Part shown: positions 36,209 through 49,206 of the stretch, piece by piece
Layout: each line of letters opens with the position of its first letter
Position numbering within the stretch: position 1 is the stretch's first letter
Source: Lyophyllum atratum
Taxonomy: Eukaryota > Basidiomycota > Agaricomycetes > Agaricales > Lyophyllaceae
Reading direction: 5' to 3'
Assembly (NCBI GenBank): GCA_014905825.1
Contig: JACGCN010000034.1
Span: forward strand, 372,001 to 436,000
Length of the DNA: 64,000 nucleotides
Notes under the pieces: generated by a model
Databases searched by the model: none
The model's input: the letters and a program-made list of their open reading frames with translations, nothing else
What the model was told of the DNA's origin: nothing
Made by a program: the position numbers and the translations under genes

Positions 36209-37441
36209 GGGCACCGCAGATGGATGAATGGATGTATCGACTCAGGATGAGGTTTGGAAGTTCTGTCCGGCCCGAAAATACCAAGTAGATGCTTCCGCCA
36301 AACACATGTCAACACTGCCGCATGGTAAATTTCGATCTGATCTGCCACGGCTCGCCGTGTGCCGCCCTAGTCCCAAAAACATGGTAGTATGTAGGAGTAT
36401 GTAGGTTGTCCGAAATTATTTTATTCATTTTGAGCGAGATACTGGTGCGCCTGTAGTGGAGTACCCTAACTGTAGCCCTTTATCGGCCTCTATCCTTACC
36501 TTCTGATCATGCGTATCACGGTGCCTGCTGCAGATCCTTTCAGGTACGACGGATTCAGTGACGCAAGTTGCGTCGTCTGACCTTCTATCTGAGAACTGAC
36601 TGTGACTACTCCTGAAGAGCATAGCGGAGCCATTCTTCTGCCACTCTCTTGCACCGAGCTGGAACGCCTTCCTCTGGTGCTCGAAACCTTGCCACTGTGC
36701 AAATAGACTTTGTACTGGTACGCGTCACGGTGTCCCGCAACGCATGCCATTGTCGTGCAATTTGCGTTATTTCCATTTCCCAGCTCGGCCGATCTTCTTT
36801 GACAGGGTGTTTCGAGTCACTTCCAAGCAACACATGACGGCCTAGCTATCACTTCCTGAGTAATGGCTTGAACTCCTTGCGAATTCATGGGAACCCAAGA
36901 AGTTCCAAGCATTCTGCGGGCTTCCCGGGCTTATGACTCAAGATGTGTATCACGTCAGGGATTCAGTAAATTCGGAGGCCTCATAGAGTCAAGAGTCAAC
37001 ACAGACCAGTACCCACAAGTAAATATTTTTCTCCAAAACAAGCGGTGATCTTACTTTATCTTACTCCATCCACTAACAATCAGAGCCGCATGCCGGTGTT
37101 GCTTGAACCGCTGATCCCAACAGCTCTCGGATATTTCATCTCCTAGAAGTAAAATTGTCTTTTATCCAGGAACCATGCGCCGGCGCCGATCACCTCACAG
37201 TCCCAGCTAGTCCCAGCTGCCATCGCATGGAAATAGACACGCAGGGATGATGTCTGTCTCCGGGCCAAATCAGTGGAGCAACAAGTCTCCCTACTTAGCA
37301 GCCAGGCAACGAGGTCAGATCTCGGCAAAGAAACAATTCAGTATGCCGACTGCAAGTTTGGCGCCGAACATATTCCTATGAGCACGCTACGCAACGCCCA
37401 CACTTGCTGTATAACAAAAGATACGACAGTCTAGCCAAAGT
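36209..37441. other. Intergenic region
   Basis: Contains only short frames without family resemblance on either strand. It serves as the upstream region of the 33.9-36.2 kb gene and the 3' flank of the next minus-strand gene. No repeats seen. Confidence 0.35.
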
Positions 37442-39667
37442 CTAGCCGCCTTGGTCCTCGTCATCATCATCTTCTGAATCACCAAGTGGAATAAATCGCC
37501 TCCCTTTTCTCTATTTTGTGACGGTAAGTGTTTCTTCCTCAAGCACCGAACAGGGATACTTACAAAGGGCGACCGTCGTTCTCGGACCTTCGCATTTGGC
37601 GCTAGATTTTGTTGCTTTGATGGCGTTGTGCCGGCGGGTAATTTCATTGATGATATGCTGCCGGATCGGTTCCGGGGTGCAGGAACTATAGTGGAGCTTG
37701 CACTATGAAGTGGCCGCCGTTGGGATGGCGGGGGAACCGGAATATGCTGAATGGAGGCGACATTCCTGGATACCAGCGCGTCCCTGAGCGTGGTGGGGGC
37801 GGTAGAAAACGATGGCGTCGAAGCTCTAGATGTTTGGTTCGAACGCGGTCCATGTCCTGGCGGAAGCATCGATGGCATACTCTTACCGTCCAACTGAGGG
37901 GCGGGAGGACCTAACGGCATGAATAGCAACGGGATTCTGGACGGCGCCAGAGGTGTAGAAAGCCTAGACATCCGCGGTGACTGGTCCCTCTCCTGAGCGT
38001 TGCGGGCAGTTGGCGACAGATTGTTCAGGTTTCGGCGACTGTGAGACGAGAATGGTTCACTCCTCGTGATCCCAGTAGAAGGGGTAGATGGAAAGAGTGG
38101 TGCAAGTGGTTTCGATAGGAGATATGGCTTCGTTACAGGTTGGACTGCCGATGCTGCGTCCTGAAGTATAGTGGTCGACGTGAGTTGCCCATCTCTTTCA
38201 GCTTTCGAGGACGTGGAATGTCCACGAAGGGGACGAGGAGGACGTGTGGTAGAAGGTGAGACCTCATCTAAGAAGCGAGGTGACGACGAGATGAAATCAG
38301 CGGTAGGTTCTCTGTCATAAAGCGCTTGACCATTGATCGTATTTCGGTTCCCTATCTGTGGCTTGGGCGTTTTCTTCGACGATACGTGAGTTTCAGGTTC
38401 TTTGATCACGCTACCAGAAGGCGAAGGGTGTAGGCTGGGCATCACATTTGTATCGCGTCGTGCTAATGATGAGGGAGTAAGAGATGAAGACAAACAGGCG
38501 CCTTCCGACAGGGTTGTCAGATTAATCCCCGTTCGAGTATTCTGGGCCGAAAGATGGCCATCGGTGAGGTTAGGCTCGTCATCCGCTCTCGAAGGTTCTA
38601 AGGTCGCTTTATTCGTCGTGATTCGTGGTTTCTTGCTCGTCCGAGTCAGTGGCGACGGCGAATCGCCAGAGTAAAGACTGGAGCTGGAGCGCTTGTGTCC
38701 GTGTGTACGGTCGATAGCTTTTGTACTGTAAGTAATTTCCTCGGGCGATTCAGAGGTGCTAGTAGGCGGTCTTGTGAGCTTCGTTATGGTATCAGTGAGG
38801 TTGTTTCGAGCGGATTCTATATGGAGTGGTAATGCCTGAAGCAAAGGTAGGAGGGGCATTAATGCAGCTATAACTGTTCCGTGTTGGTCTTGCAGAGACT
38901 GGAGAACTTGGGATTGTAACTGGAGCGCCTGTGAATGGGTTTGATTGAACTGGCAGTCTAAAATTCAGTCAGAGACGGAATGGGAATGGCAAAGCGTACT
39001 AATTGAATAGCATCTACGCGTTTGTTTAGCGCTTCTAAGTGTATATTGAGATCCTGAGAGAGTCTTCCTAGCTGTTCCGTTTGGGCTGGAGTGCCGATAG
39101 ATGTCTGAAGTTGCGTTTGGCTGCGATTCACTGCATCAGGGCCCATGAGCTTGCGCATATACCCGTGCAAGATGGGCTATGATATAATGGAAAACAAGGA
39201 AACGAACCTAGATCAACTAGTTCTCCAGTCAGACTGTCGTGTTCGCGTTGGAATAGAGTATTAACCGTCAATATTTCGTGTTTCGTCTCGTCCAACCCAG
39301 AACATAGTTTATCCACTCTAGCAGAAAATGTGTCAAGGTGAGCCTGTGTATCGTGCAGAAGTATCCTCATAGAAGTTCCGTTTTTGTCCAAAGGAGTGAT
39401 TGGTGGAATAATGATATCTGAATTCGGTAGCGGTCCTAGTTTGTCCTTTCGAAGTAGATGAGCCCAGAGCGCTGTTGAGGCTGATGTCCTTGGGGGTATT
39501 CCATAGTTTCTTCCAGGCTCCAGAGACGAGTGGCTCAGCGTAGCCATACGTACGCAAAATTGCGTAGAGGAGGAGGAGGAGTCGTGGAGAGAGGTGAGTT
39601 GAACAAGTTGAGCCCGATGCCGATGATCTCCGAAGATAGAATCAATGTCGGACCTTCGGCCCGTCAT
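37442..39667 (-). CDS. Coiled-coil and Ser/Pro-rich protein, unknown
   Basis: The N-terminal exon (39,667 to about 39,208) reads MTGRRSDIDSIFGDHRHRAQ and then a helical region with heptad-like Leu/Val spacing (LHDTQAHLDTFSARVDKLCS). The next exon continues QTEQLGRLSQDLNIHLEALN, again coiled coil. A long exon (from about 38,930 to 37,564) is Ser/Thr/Pro/Arg-rich and disordered with possible nuclear-localisation clusters. The final exon (37,510-37,442) follows a GTAAGT-AG intron and ends in an acidic tail (LGDSEDDDDEDQGG). I do not recognise the family. A chromosome- or cytoskeleton-associated scaffold is a guess from composition only. Confidence 0.6.
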
Positions 39668-39784
39668 GCAACCCCCAGATAAGTTGACTCGGAAATCACA
39701 ATAGGTTATGGTTTAAGACAAGTGAAGCAGAAGTCGTTCGTTTCCCTACGATACACCGGTGTTCTGAATATATTTATCGCCCCT

Positions 39785-42178
39785 CTACCGAACGTAGAAG
39801 GCCAGAGCATCGTGAGCCCCAACGGAAGCTGTGAACTTCCCGCCCGACACAGTATAAGTAGCAGCACCACAACTGTTGAAATTGGCGTGGCTTTGATACA
39901 AAAGTAAGCGCAGTACTGTCCAAGCTAGTGTATTTGACTTACATGATGTCGCAGTCTGTTCAAAGGCCTGTATAAGAGGATTTTCATGATAGGAAATTTA
40001 CTACTGCTCACAGTTCCCATTCGGCAGCGATGTGGTGAAGGTAGACGTCCAAGTACTGCTGTCGTGATTGATGACGATGAAACCAATGCTTCCTCTTCCG
40101 AAGGCTGAGCATATACAACTTCAGATCAAATTAAGGATGGTGCCATATTCTGGTGCTCACCAATTCGTTGAGAACTGCCACTGAACACGTTGGTTAAAGC
40201 AGTAGAGCCCACCGCATTGTGGAAGCCGACCATATTTTGGATGGCCTGGTACATACTATAAAATGGCGTTGTGTACACCTTGCATCATCGACTTACCATC
40301 CAACGATGTTCACCTCAATGTTTAAATGATTAATTACTATGGTCAGGACCAGACGAATCTGTACAACGTACAGCGCCATCCGTTGGAGAAGCAAGTGACC
40401 GCGTTAGTGCGACCAGAAGCATCCGGTGGAGCCGGATCGGAATATTCATTGTAGTCGTAGCCCGAGAATATCGTCGGAACGCCGTAGTTAAAGGACAGAA
40501 TGAAAAGAGCCGCAAGAACATAAGCATTGTCAGGCGACTTCACGTTGAGCGAGGATCCGCTACGTTCCTGTACCCCGCATATCAATTCCAGGTCAAAAGC
40601 TCGATACCAGAGTACATACCGAATCTTGGTTGGCCATTACGAGATTGGCCGAAGCAGACGGCAAGTAGCCCCAGGCTTCACCCATCGCTGCAGAGACGTT
40701 AGTTCAGAGCTTCGAAATTCCGGTTGATACTCGCGTGTGGGAGTAACAAGGTTCGAAATCTACAGGTCAAGTTTTAAGTGATCACTTGTGACCTAATGGT
40801 GAGATGATTAGGAGGAACGCACCCCTTGGCCTAGGAAGTGATTCATGATCGCAGTGGTGGCACGGAACTCGGTTATGTCGCTATGATCATCGATTAAATT
40901 TCTTGACCATTGTTCCTGGCAGGTAGACGCACCCGAGAGCTGCATAGTTGCCAGTATTGGCGTTCGTCTCTCCGTCTCCAAATATGATTTCCTTGATGTG
41001 GTGTTATAGAACCGACAAGGAGAGATATATGACATGTACCTACAAGAACCCCATAGAAAGGTTTCGTTAGCATAGAAAGGATGGCAGATAGGTCTGGTTG
41101 AGCAATCAGCCTCGCAGAGTCCAATCGGAATCCCGAAGCGCCCTAATAACCCGCAACTCGTCAGCGATGGACTATTTGCAGAGCAGGCCGATGAACTTGC
41201 GAGGGACAAAAGATCATTGAGATGGACCGCGAGCGAATTGCGAACGCTCGGCTGTTCCTGCGCCAGATCCGCGAGTCCGCCGAGCTTGAGAGAGGTAAGA
41301 GTTAGATGCCTCATCTTTTCAATGTCATGAAAGCACCAGGCGCACCTCGCAAACTTGAAGTCTGAGCTAAGCGTTCAGCAAGCAACGTCGAAAATTCAGT
41401 GGACTTGACGTACGCGATAGCAGTACCATTGCCAGGGACCTGGCAAGGTGTCCCATCGCCGTTTCCGTAGTGAAAGTTGGAGGCAACGTAAGGAACGGCC
41501 GGGCTTTATGGACCGCGTCAAATCCGCAGGGATCGCAGTGCGAGGACGAGACACTCACTAGTTGTATTTCGAGAACGCGGTGCCCGCAAAGCCTGTTGAC
41601 GGCTGTGTCGCTCTGTTCCAGAAAGCGTCAGGAGCAGCGTGGTGGTGAGAGAAGCTACGAACAATGTCATATGATTCAGAACCGCTGGTTTCACGGAGTT
41701 AGAAAAGCTCGGCATGGGTCCAAGAAGATCATCACAGACTGTCAACGAGAACATCAACGCCAGCCGCCTTGCATGTACTGATCATATTAGCGAATTGGGC
41801 ACGGGTCTATATCCGATTATCAGTCGCTGATCTGTCAACAATCTTTTAGATCACATACCCCGCGTTTACTGGTAAGTTGGTAGGACACGGGCTGGTAGTC
41901 GGACCACCAGTTTGCGCCCTGGACGTGCTCGTAGGCTGGGCTGACCTGTATGTAGCCATAGCCCATCGGACCTATGATGCTCGTGCATTCTGCTGCGATG
42001 CTGTATTTGAAGTATATCTTGGTTAGAATCTATGTGGTCAAGATGAAAGGGCAGCCAACCTGTCCCAAGGCCATTCGAAAAGCTGGATGATGACATTACG
42101 CGCTTTGGGCGTAGAACCGGCGTTCACGTGGAGGAGTGCGCCAGCAACGGCTAGAAGCATGATAGAGCGGGAGACCAT
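39785..42178 (-). CDS. Secreted GH13 alpha-amylase
   Basis: The start is at 42,178 with a signal peptide (MVSRSIMLLAVAGALLHVNA). Conserved blocks follow across about ten short introns: RNVIIQLFEWPWDR, MGYGYIQVSPAYEHVQGANW with WSDYQPVSY, region I VDTVLNHM (across a splice near 41,690-41,750), GFRLDSAR with the nucleophile Asp (near 41,125), the acid/base Glu in EIIFGDGE (near 40,985), and region IV reading VMANQDSER (near 40,560-40,640). The C-terminal beta domain ends HDALAFYVR, with the stop at 39,785. It hydrolyses starch outside the cell. Region IV has Gln where alpha-amylases normally have His, so catalysis may be altered. Not every exon edge was fixed. Upstream (42,179-42,936) it has a dedicated promoter region. 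Confidence 0.85.
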
Positions 42179-42936
42179 GATTAAGAGGCAAAGGTGAATG
42201 CCACGAGCCCCGTCCCTTTTTAAATGTGTGCTTTCGCGTTCTCCAGTTGGTCGGGTGATGAAGGCTACCGGTACAAGGTCAGATTTCCGACTTTGGTTCG
42301 GAATCAAGGGGGTGAATATGGCACGAAGGCAGGGGATGGGACAGGAGCGCAACAATGAAACCCGAGGGGTCGAGCGAAAACCATCAAGAGGCTTGTTGCC
42401 ACCTTGAATGGTATGGCTTCGAAATAATGGATGATGATAACATGGGGTCATAATCGGGCCAGAAGTCTCTACCTGCTGACCATGGCATCCGACACAGCTC
42501 CCAGTAAAAATGAGGTCCATGTTGTGTACGGGCTGAGGCCATACGTCTGATATTCTGTGCTCGACCACGCGAAGGGCGTGCCATTTCCCTTGATGTCGAG
42601 ATATTCTATGACGACGAACTAAGAGCACGAGATCCCGGGGAGCTTCCTTGCCAGAAAACAGTGAGGTAGTGGGGGAAAAACGAAGGTCGGATGATCAGGT
42701 GATACTGTGCACATCGTGATGCAGGGTGCGGCAGCCGAAGGTTAGTAGCTGCGGTCCTCTGATGCATGACCACATTAGTGCAATGAGTGTGTCATTGTAC
42801 AGCCCAGTAACACTGACATGACGATGAACATACTAAAACATACAGAGACAAGACTATTGAGCAAATACCATAAACGTCGCAGTCATCATAAAAAGTCCAA
42901 GGTCAACTGATTGCTTGCCATCATTATCAAGATCGA
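42179..42936. other. Amylase upstream region
   Basis: About 760 bp lies between the amylase start and the stop of the oxidoreductase gene. No gene seen. GTGGGG, which fits the SYGGRG consensus of CreA/Mig1-type glucose repressors, occurs near 42,667-42,672. Repression of an amylase by glucose would make sense, but a six-base match is weak evidence. Confidence 0.3.
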
Positions 42937-44307
42937 CTAAATCGTCGGGTCGATCTTCACCACAATCTTCCCTGTGGCCCGTTTCGTCATCTGCTTAGCA
43001 TATCCCACCAGAACGTCCTTGAACTTGAAGACGGAGTCAATCGGGGGGTTGAGCGATCCTGAAAATATAGTGGTTTAGATGAGCGACCGCGAAGAAAATA
43101 CTTACATTCACGAGGACTAGAGAAGCATACCTTGAGCCACTAGAGCCTGCGTGGCGTCCAACTTGGCTTTCGAGTATATATCAGAGACGACTCTGAAATA
43201 TACCCTCATCAGTTAGGGGGGGAATTGCATCAAGGCAGGGAAGCACACACGTCCACCTCCTCGGTGTCCCACCCAACCACCACGGCGTGCTGATGGCCGC
43301 GAGCGTTTTAACGAACTTCCATAGTTCCGATGCAGACATATTCGCGGGGAAGGGACCATTACTGACGAACACTCCGTTGGGCGCAAGGTAGGCGGGGCTG
43401 TACGTATACAGCGAGGGGTCCGCGATGCCTATGGCTTCGAATATGATGTTGAATTTCGGGGAAGGCGGGTTGGTGGAGAGGTAATCGTGTATGGGCTGTG
43501 TCGTGTAATCGATGAACTGGAAGTGCGGGATAGATAAGTATATTGCTTTGGAGTAGAGTGAGTCTACGGAAACATGCCTCATCAGCACCAACAGCCCTTA
43601 CAAACGCCTCGTTTTTCCCTGACGCGCTAGCGACTACTCTGGCGCCGAGAGCTTTCGCGATTTGGATGGCGGCTGCACCCACGCCAGAGCTCCCGCCGTT
43701 GATGAAGACCGTCTGCCCAGCTTCGACTTGCGCGAGCTGCACAAGAGCAGTGTAGGCGGTCAGGGATACCATCCCCAGTCCCGCTGCTTCGAGAGCTGTG
43801 ACACTCGGTGGACGGCGGACGAGGTGTGTGGTAGGTAGTCGGACATATTGAGACAGGGCTCCTTGCTTTGTGCTTTTGCAGAGGTCTGGCCAAGTATAGA
43901 GGTCAGAAAAATGGTTTTGGGTGGCAAAAGTCAATGGAATACCGTACCTAATGTCATAAACCCATAGATCGGGTCATCGTTTTCGTATTCTGTATTATTG
44001 CTGTCAACTATGACGCCGGATAGGTCCATTCCCGAGGGTATGGGACGCCCTCGCAGAAAGTCGGGGAAGAAACCCATGAGTTTGTAGCCTCTATTGGATC
44101 ATGGAATCAGCCTTCCCGTGGTCCGTGCCTTCAGAATATGCATAGAACATACGCGGGATTCAGACCACATGCCTGGATTTTGACAAGCACTTCGCCTGGT
44201 AGAAGCGCTGTTGCCACCGGCCAGTCTGTCCGGAGTCGTAATGACTCTTCAGGAGTACCGCGGCATTCTTCTACCCATGCTTGTTGTATGGCAGAAACGG
44301 CAGGCAT
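42937..44307 (-). CDS. Quinone oxidoreductase-like MDR-family protein
   Basis: Start at 44,307 (MPAVSAIQQAWV), stop at 42,937, with several short introns. The order is that of the medium-chain dehydrogenase/reductase superfamily without structural zinc: an N-terminal GroES-like part (PGEVLVKIQACGLNP, PIPSGMDLSGVIVDSN), a hinge (ALEAAGLGMVSLTAYTALVQ), and the Rossmann NAD(P)H site (GGSSGVGAAAIQIAKALGAR). The C-terminus returns to the GroES-like fold and ends GKIVVKIDPTI. Such enzymes reduce quinones or enoyl substrates with NADPH. The substrate cannot be read from sequence. It lies upstream of the amylase on the same strand but is not obviously co-functional. Confidence 0.8.
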
Positions 44308-45020
44308 TGTAGTCCAACTTAACCAGTAGTCGGATCAGGGAAACCCGAGACCTAATGAATGCAGTCGAAGCGGCGCTGGTAGCATTCTTATACGCCTAAG
44401 ATGAGTGAATGAGGCTGAGCTGCCGGCGAGATACGTACTTGGTTTCCGTTGGGCACGGCTGCTCTAAGGCCGCAGGGATTCAAATAGGGTGGTTGCAACC
44501 ATGACGGTCTTGTCCTGTTCTGCCAAGGCATCCCGAGCTGGTGTTGGGTGACATTAGCCCAGCGTTTGACAGACGTGTCCGGATGTCACAGGACAGGTAC
44601 GCTAATAGCCACTGCAGGTCACAATACCGAAAGTTTGTGCTTGGGATCGCTGCTGCGGTGAACCAGCTGGGTACATACTATATACTAATAGCGAGGGGGA
44701 GATGGTTGAGACTGAGATGATAGTCATCTATGAAGGTTTGTGACCGTGGTAAAATGAAAAGGTAGTCTTTTCAGGCCAACTTGAGAATTGCCGCTTTGAT
44801 GCGCGAAAAACACATCTTTATATGGCCCTCCCGGGGCCTCATGCTCGCTCGCAGGAAGATGCAGAGCATGTTGGGGCGCTATGAGATATACACTTGTGAA
44901 ATCCTCATAAGAAAGCGTAAGGTATACACGGGAAGTACGAGCTATTGGTACAGACGTTAAAGAAGCCCCACGACAACGAAATAAAAATCCACCTATACAC
45001 AAACATATCCAAGGCAAAAT
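44308..45020. other. Intergenic region, promoter of the oxidoreductase gene
   Basis: No supported gene. The minus-strand frame 44,724-45,017 begins beyond the stop of the transcription-factor gene and is best read as its 3' untranslated region. The bases near 44,671-44,680 (actatatact) could be a weak TATA-like motif, without further support. Confidence 0.35.
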
Positions 45021-48000
45021 TTAGCTAGGCACTGTAGAGGTAGAAGGTGACGAAGAAGGAGCAGGAGTGGTACTCGTATCCATGATTCCACAGTCCTGCA
45101 TAAAGGACAGCCAGCCTGAGTCGATGTCCGACCCCGTCATCAGCCCGAGCTCCAGCAGCGTGCCTGTAGGGTCCGTGTCCATGGGTGAACTCTCATATCC
45201 AGCAGACGCCGGCGACGACTCGTAGGCCGGATAGTATGGCTGCACACTGGGGTATGGTGCCGGCGGAGCGTACTGCGACTGCATGGGGGAGTCCTGGGCA
45301 CCAGTATAATGCATTGTCATCGAAGGCCTGAGATCGTTCAACGGTGGTTGCTGCTGCTGGGAAAGGCCCCGTCGAGGCTGGAAAGGTGGTGGTAGCCATC
45401 CGAACGACGTATCAGCCTCCGGAAGCCCAGTCGTATCCGGTGACAACTCGCGCCATTCCTGCCGATTCTCGACAGGCTGTTGAGCCTGGGGGTAAGAATA
45501 TGTGTTGGCGTTGGCGTCTGATGGCCCGGCCACAGGGTTGCTCATCACTCTGTTCGCGACGTACCCCGTGAACCTCGAGAACATGTCGCCCATCTGCTTC
45601 TTTGGTACAGGTGCAGAACGACCTTCACTCTGACGCTGCTGAATGTTGTCGCTGACGCCCAATGGCGGCGTGAGCCCGAGTCCTCCGAGGCTCGATTGGT
45701 CGTTCGAGGTGCTACTGCTACGCCTAGAAACGGTGAAGGGGGCAGGCGGGGACAGCCCGAGGTCGCCCCGAAACGACGCAGTACCCAGATACTCTACAAG
45801 CGCCGGGTGCACCTCTGCAGCCGATACAGCTATTCGAGCGAGCGCAGCACCGCTTGACCGGCGTCTCGCTTCGCCTAGCTTCGTAGATGTGCTCGAGTCG
45901 TCCGCGGGTGGGGGGGCTGAATCGTCGGTGCTCTCTATGGACGTGACTGAACGCCTGTTGCGCGATTTCCGCGAGAGAACACGTGTCTGGCCGCCGAAGA
46001 TTGCCAACTCATCGTCGCCGTCATCGATCACTTGGTAATCGGATGAGAAGGGAAAGAGGGTTGGCGGGCTGGTGGAGAGTTGGACGGGTATGTTCGTGGA
46101 TGTGTACTGGGCGTACGCTCGTACAGCTTTTTCTTTCAATTTGTGGAGAACTCCCTATGTAATTGACGTTGTTCAGTACCTGGTCTATATATATGAGGAG
46201 ACGGAAATATGCACCAAAGCAATCTTTGCACGCTGCGACTGCAACGCCGTCCTTTCAAACAGCTCGACCGCCCGAGTCAAGTCCTGCAATGCGCTCGCTG
46301 CTACGTTTGAATTTGGCGACCGAGTGACAACAGTGCCTACGATGATCTACATTTCCGGGAATATGATTAGAAAGCATACGGGAACTTAGGGACGCGAAGT
46401 TGCTTACAGCTGCGGAGAATGTGTGATACATCAGGAACCAGACGCGCATCGCCATCTCCGCACACCGGTCGAATTGGTGTGACGATGCCTTGATGATAAC
46501 AGAGGCACAGCGGTATGCAGTCAAGAACGACGGGGCGAACGGGCTGAGCAGTGGGTTGGACGGATGGTCGAGCATCGCTTGCGCGAAGAAGCTTCGATGC
46601 AGGTACAACATCGCTAGACACACATTTCAGCATCACATATATCCATAACTACAGAACAGCACTCACTCACTGTCCGGTGCTGACTCGCATAGAACCCTTG
46701 CAAGCTCAGGGAGCTCGAATAGAAGTCCTCCTCGCCATCCTCGCGCTTAACGTAAGGCTTAAACGAAGTCGGGAACGAAATCTCCCGAACCCTCCGGTCG
46801 AGCTCCAGGACGGTGGTATAGCTGGGCGACTTGGCTACAAGGGTCGTATCCGCAACAGCCAGGAACATGTCTCGCCCAAACGCGTATTTCATCCGCCAGA
46901 CTGCGCGTCGGTCAGCAAGTGGGGATGGTGGTGGCTAATGAGACGGAGACGGACGTACACCCGCCTTGGATCTCCCCCGTATCACTGAGTGTTGCTTCTT
47001 CGTCAATTGGAAACTCGCAGTCGACGTAGGAGAGGTGCATGGCGGGCGGGCGACCGAGGGCGAGGCTCTACGGGTGATTTAGCGTTCGGGCTACTTGGGG
47101 TGAGGAGTTCTGCGACGTACATGAGAAACGTCTGCGGCGAATACCTCCCAGAATAGAGTCCTACGTTTTTCGACGGTTTTAGCATCCATGTTCCACCTTG
47201 CACTATCCCGATCTGTTATCGTGACGGGGTAAGGGAGCCGTAACGAAGAGGGCGGGGCAGCGCAGACTCACGAAGACCGATCTTTAGATAAAGAAGTGAG
47301 CGCAACGAAACAGAATCCCATGAATCGAAATCAACGTACGCCCTGCGCGAGCTTTGCAGCAAAGCTCATCACGCACCACTGCATCATCAATGAGGACCTT
47401 TTCCAGTCGATAATGAACAATGATACTCACCGCACTATCCCGAGAATACTTCTTCCCAGCTAAACAATGATACGTCGCCATCAGACCCATCGCCTGTACC
47501 GTATCCAGCTGCGGGGAGTCGAACACCACCCTCAACGACAGCGCTGCCCGCGCCAGCTCATAGTAATGCTCCGCCTCCGCATTATACGGCGGGAGCGTGA
47601 GGTCGAGCAGGGCCCCAAGCGCGAAGAGAAAGTACAGCGTCGCGAGCGCGTGAGGGGTGTTCTTCGTGACGTCCCCTGACGCCGTCCTCCTTGTACCCGG
47701 TTCGAACTTTCCCGAGGCATCCCCGCCAGAGTGCCGTGTGGCGGAGGCTGCGGCCGCGTACACGCCGGGCATGAAGGAGTCGAAGAGCTCGTCGCGCTTG
47801 ATTGGGCGGAAGAAGTTGGCGGCGTGCTTGAGGTAGGAGTCGCAGAGGGACCAGGCTCGGTCTTGTGGGGGGAGGTGGGATTCGAGGAGAGCGAGGGTTT
47901 TGGAGCTCGAGCGCTGGCGTTTGGTGAAGGGGAAGAGGTTGGCAAGGGTTTCGATTTCGGGGCTGACGGCTACGCTCGATGCCTCTTCGACGCCTTCGTC

Positions 48001-48829
48001 GTCCGAGTCCTCGCCGGCCTGCAAGGTGTGATGGGTTAGAGAGATGAGGAAGCAGGGATTGTGGGGTCGTTGTTGTTTACCATCATGAGGGTCTGGGAGA
48101 GCGTCAATGTCAGAGCGTTTAACGAAGATAGGGCGGGTGGACGCACCTCGGAACCAGCAGATCTGCCAAAATACTTCACTTCGCCAGCGTCACCCAGAGT
48201 CAAAGTACCCAGTGCATCAATGGATTGAGCTAGAGTTTGCTCTGCCTCTGAGGGCGAGGACAATGGATGGCGACCACCCGGGGCCTCTGGTCCGAATTTG
48301 ACTTTGAGCAGCTCGTCTTGTAGCAGCGGGTGTCGTTGGTCCGAAATGGTGGACTGAAGGATGGCCAGAGCGTCTTCGAGCTGTCGTATTCGATGGCTCA
48401 TGTCGGCTATCTTCTTGTGCAGTTGATCGGTGTCAGCTAATATGAACCTGGCAGGGATAAGCAAGATAGATAGCCTCATCCTGCCAGGAGGTACGTACCG
48501 AGTGCCTTGCCCGGCTGAGAGTATACCTATGGAAGCACAGAGTTATCGACGCGTATGGTAGGCAGAACAAGGCACGTACCACACGGACAGATACTCTCGC
48601 ACCCTCTCCTACAGCAAGAGCTGCATGGCACCTTCTTATCACAACGCAGCTTGAGTCGTCGGCATTCGGCACAAGAGAGTTCGCCTGGAGAGACGTAAGG
48701 CGGACACCGGAGAAGAAAGGGAAAGAACGTACCTCGAATCCGTTTCAGCTCAATGTCCTTTAGTTCTTCTTCAGTAATTTTGCGTTGGGCCCTGCGACCA
48801 GAGGCCGCTCGCGTGGGATCAGGGGGCAT
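45021..48829 (-). CDS. Zn2Cys6 fungal-type transcription factor
   Basis: The start at 48,829 (MPPDPTRAASGRRAQRK) leads through a first intron into the binuclear zinc cluster ELSCAECRRLKLRCDKKVPC followed by SSCCRRGC and ICPCG. A coiled-coil linker comes next (ISDQRHPLLQDELLK region, with Leu heptads near 48,370-48,420), then the fungal-specific regulatory domain: LANLFPF, LLESHLPPQDRAWSLCDSYL, HALATLYFLFALGALLDLTL, QAMGLMATYHCLAGKKYS, FPTSFKPY, and MLYLHRSFFAQAMLDHPSNP with LLSPFAPSF. The C-terminal third (45,021-46,139) is Ser/Pro/Gln-rich disorder with likely activation segments. It binds DNA as a nuclear regulator; the target genes are unknown. Introns inside the middle part were not all fixed. 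Confidence 0.85.
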
Positions 48830-49206
48830 CTAAGCTTCAGCTGAGGCCGTCGCGAGCTTTGGTGAGGGAGTCCTGAGAGAGCAACCTTCGGGGTGGTCAA
48901 TTGCATGGCTGCAGAATCCAGATGTGGCGCTCATCAGACATGTGATCTGTCCTCGCTCGATCAGGGCGTTGATTCTTGAATGCGGGGCAGGCGGTTTTAT
49001 CCCGTGGAGCGCGCTATCCATTCGTGGAGTGTTCATGAGAAAGGCTAAGGTAAACGCTACATAAAGAAACATAAGCCTATATCATACAAAATGTAGTACA
49101 TGGTAGTTGCGAGCAGATCAAGGTGCATGGGTAGTTGTGAGCAGATCATGGTGCAAGATGGATACAGGTGAAATAGGGCGGGCGGTTAACAATGTGCCGT
49201 CGATGG
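48830..49206. other. Upstream region of the Zn2Cys6 factor
   Basis: This lies between the factor's start and the stop of Nnf1. The minus-strand frame 48,830-49,072 has no family match. A short direct repeat is visible at about 49,100-49,155 (tagttgcgagcagatcaagg and tagttgtgagcagatcatgg). Confidence 0.4.
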
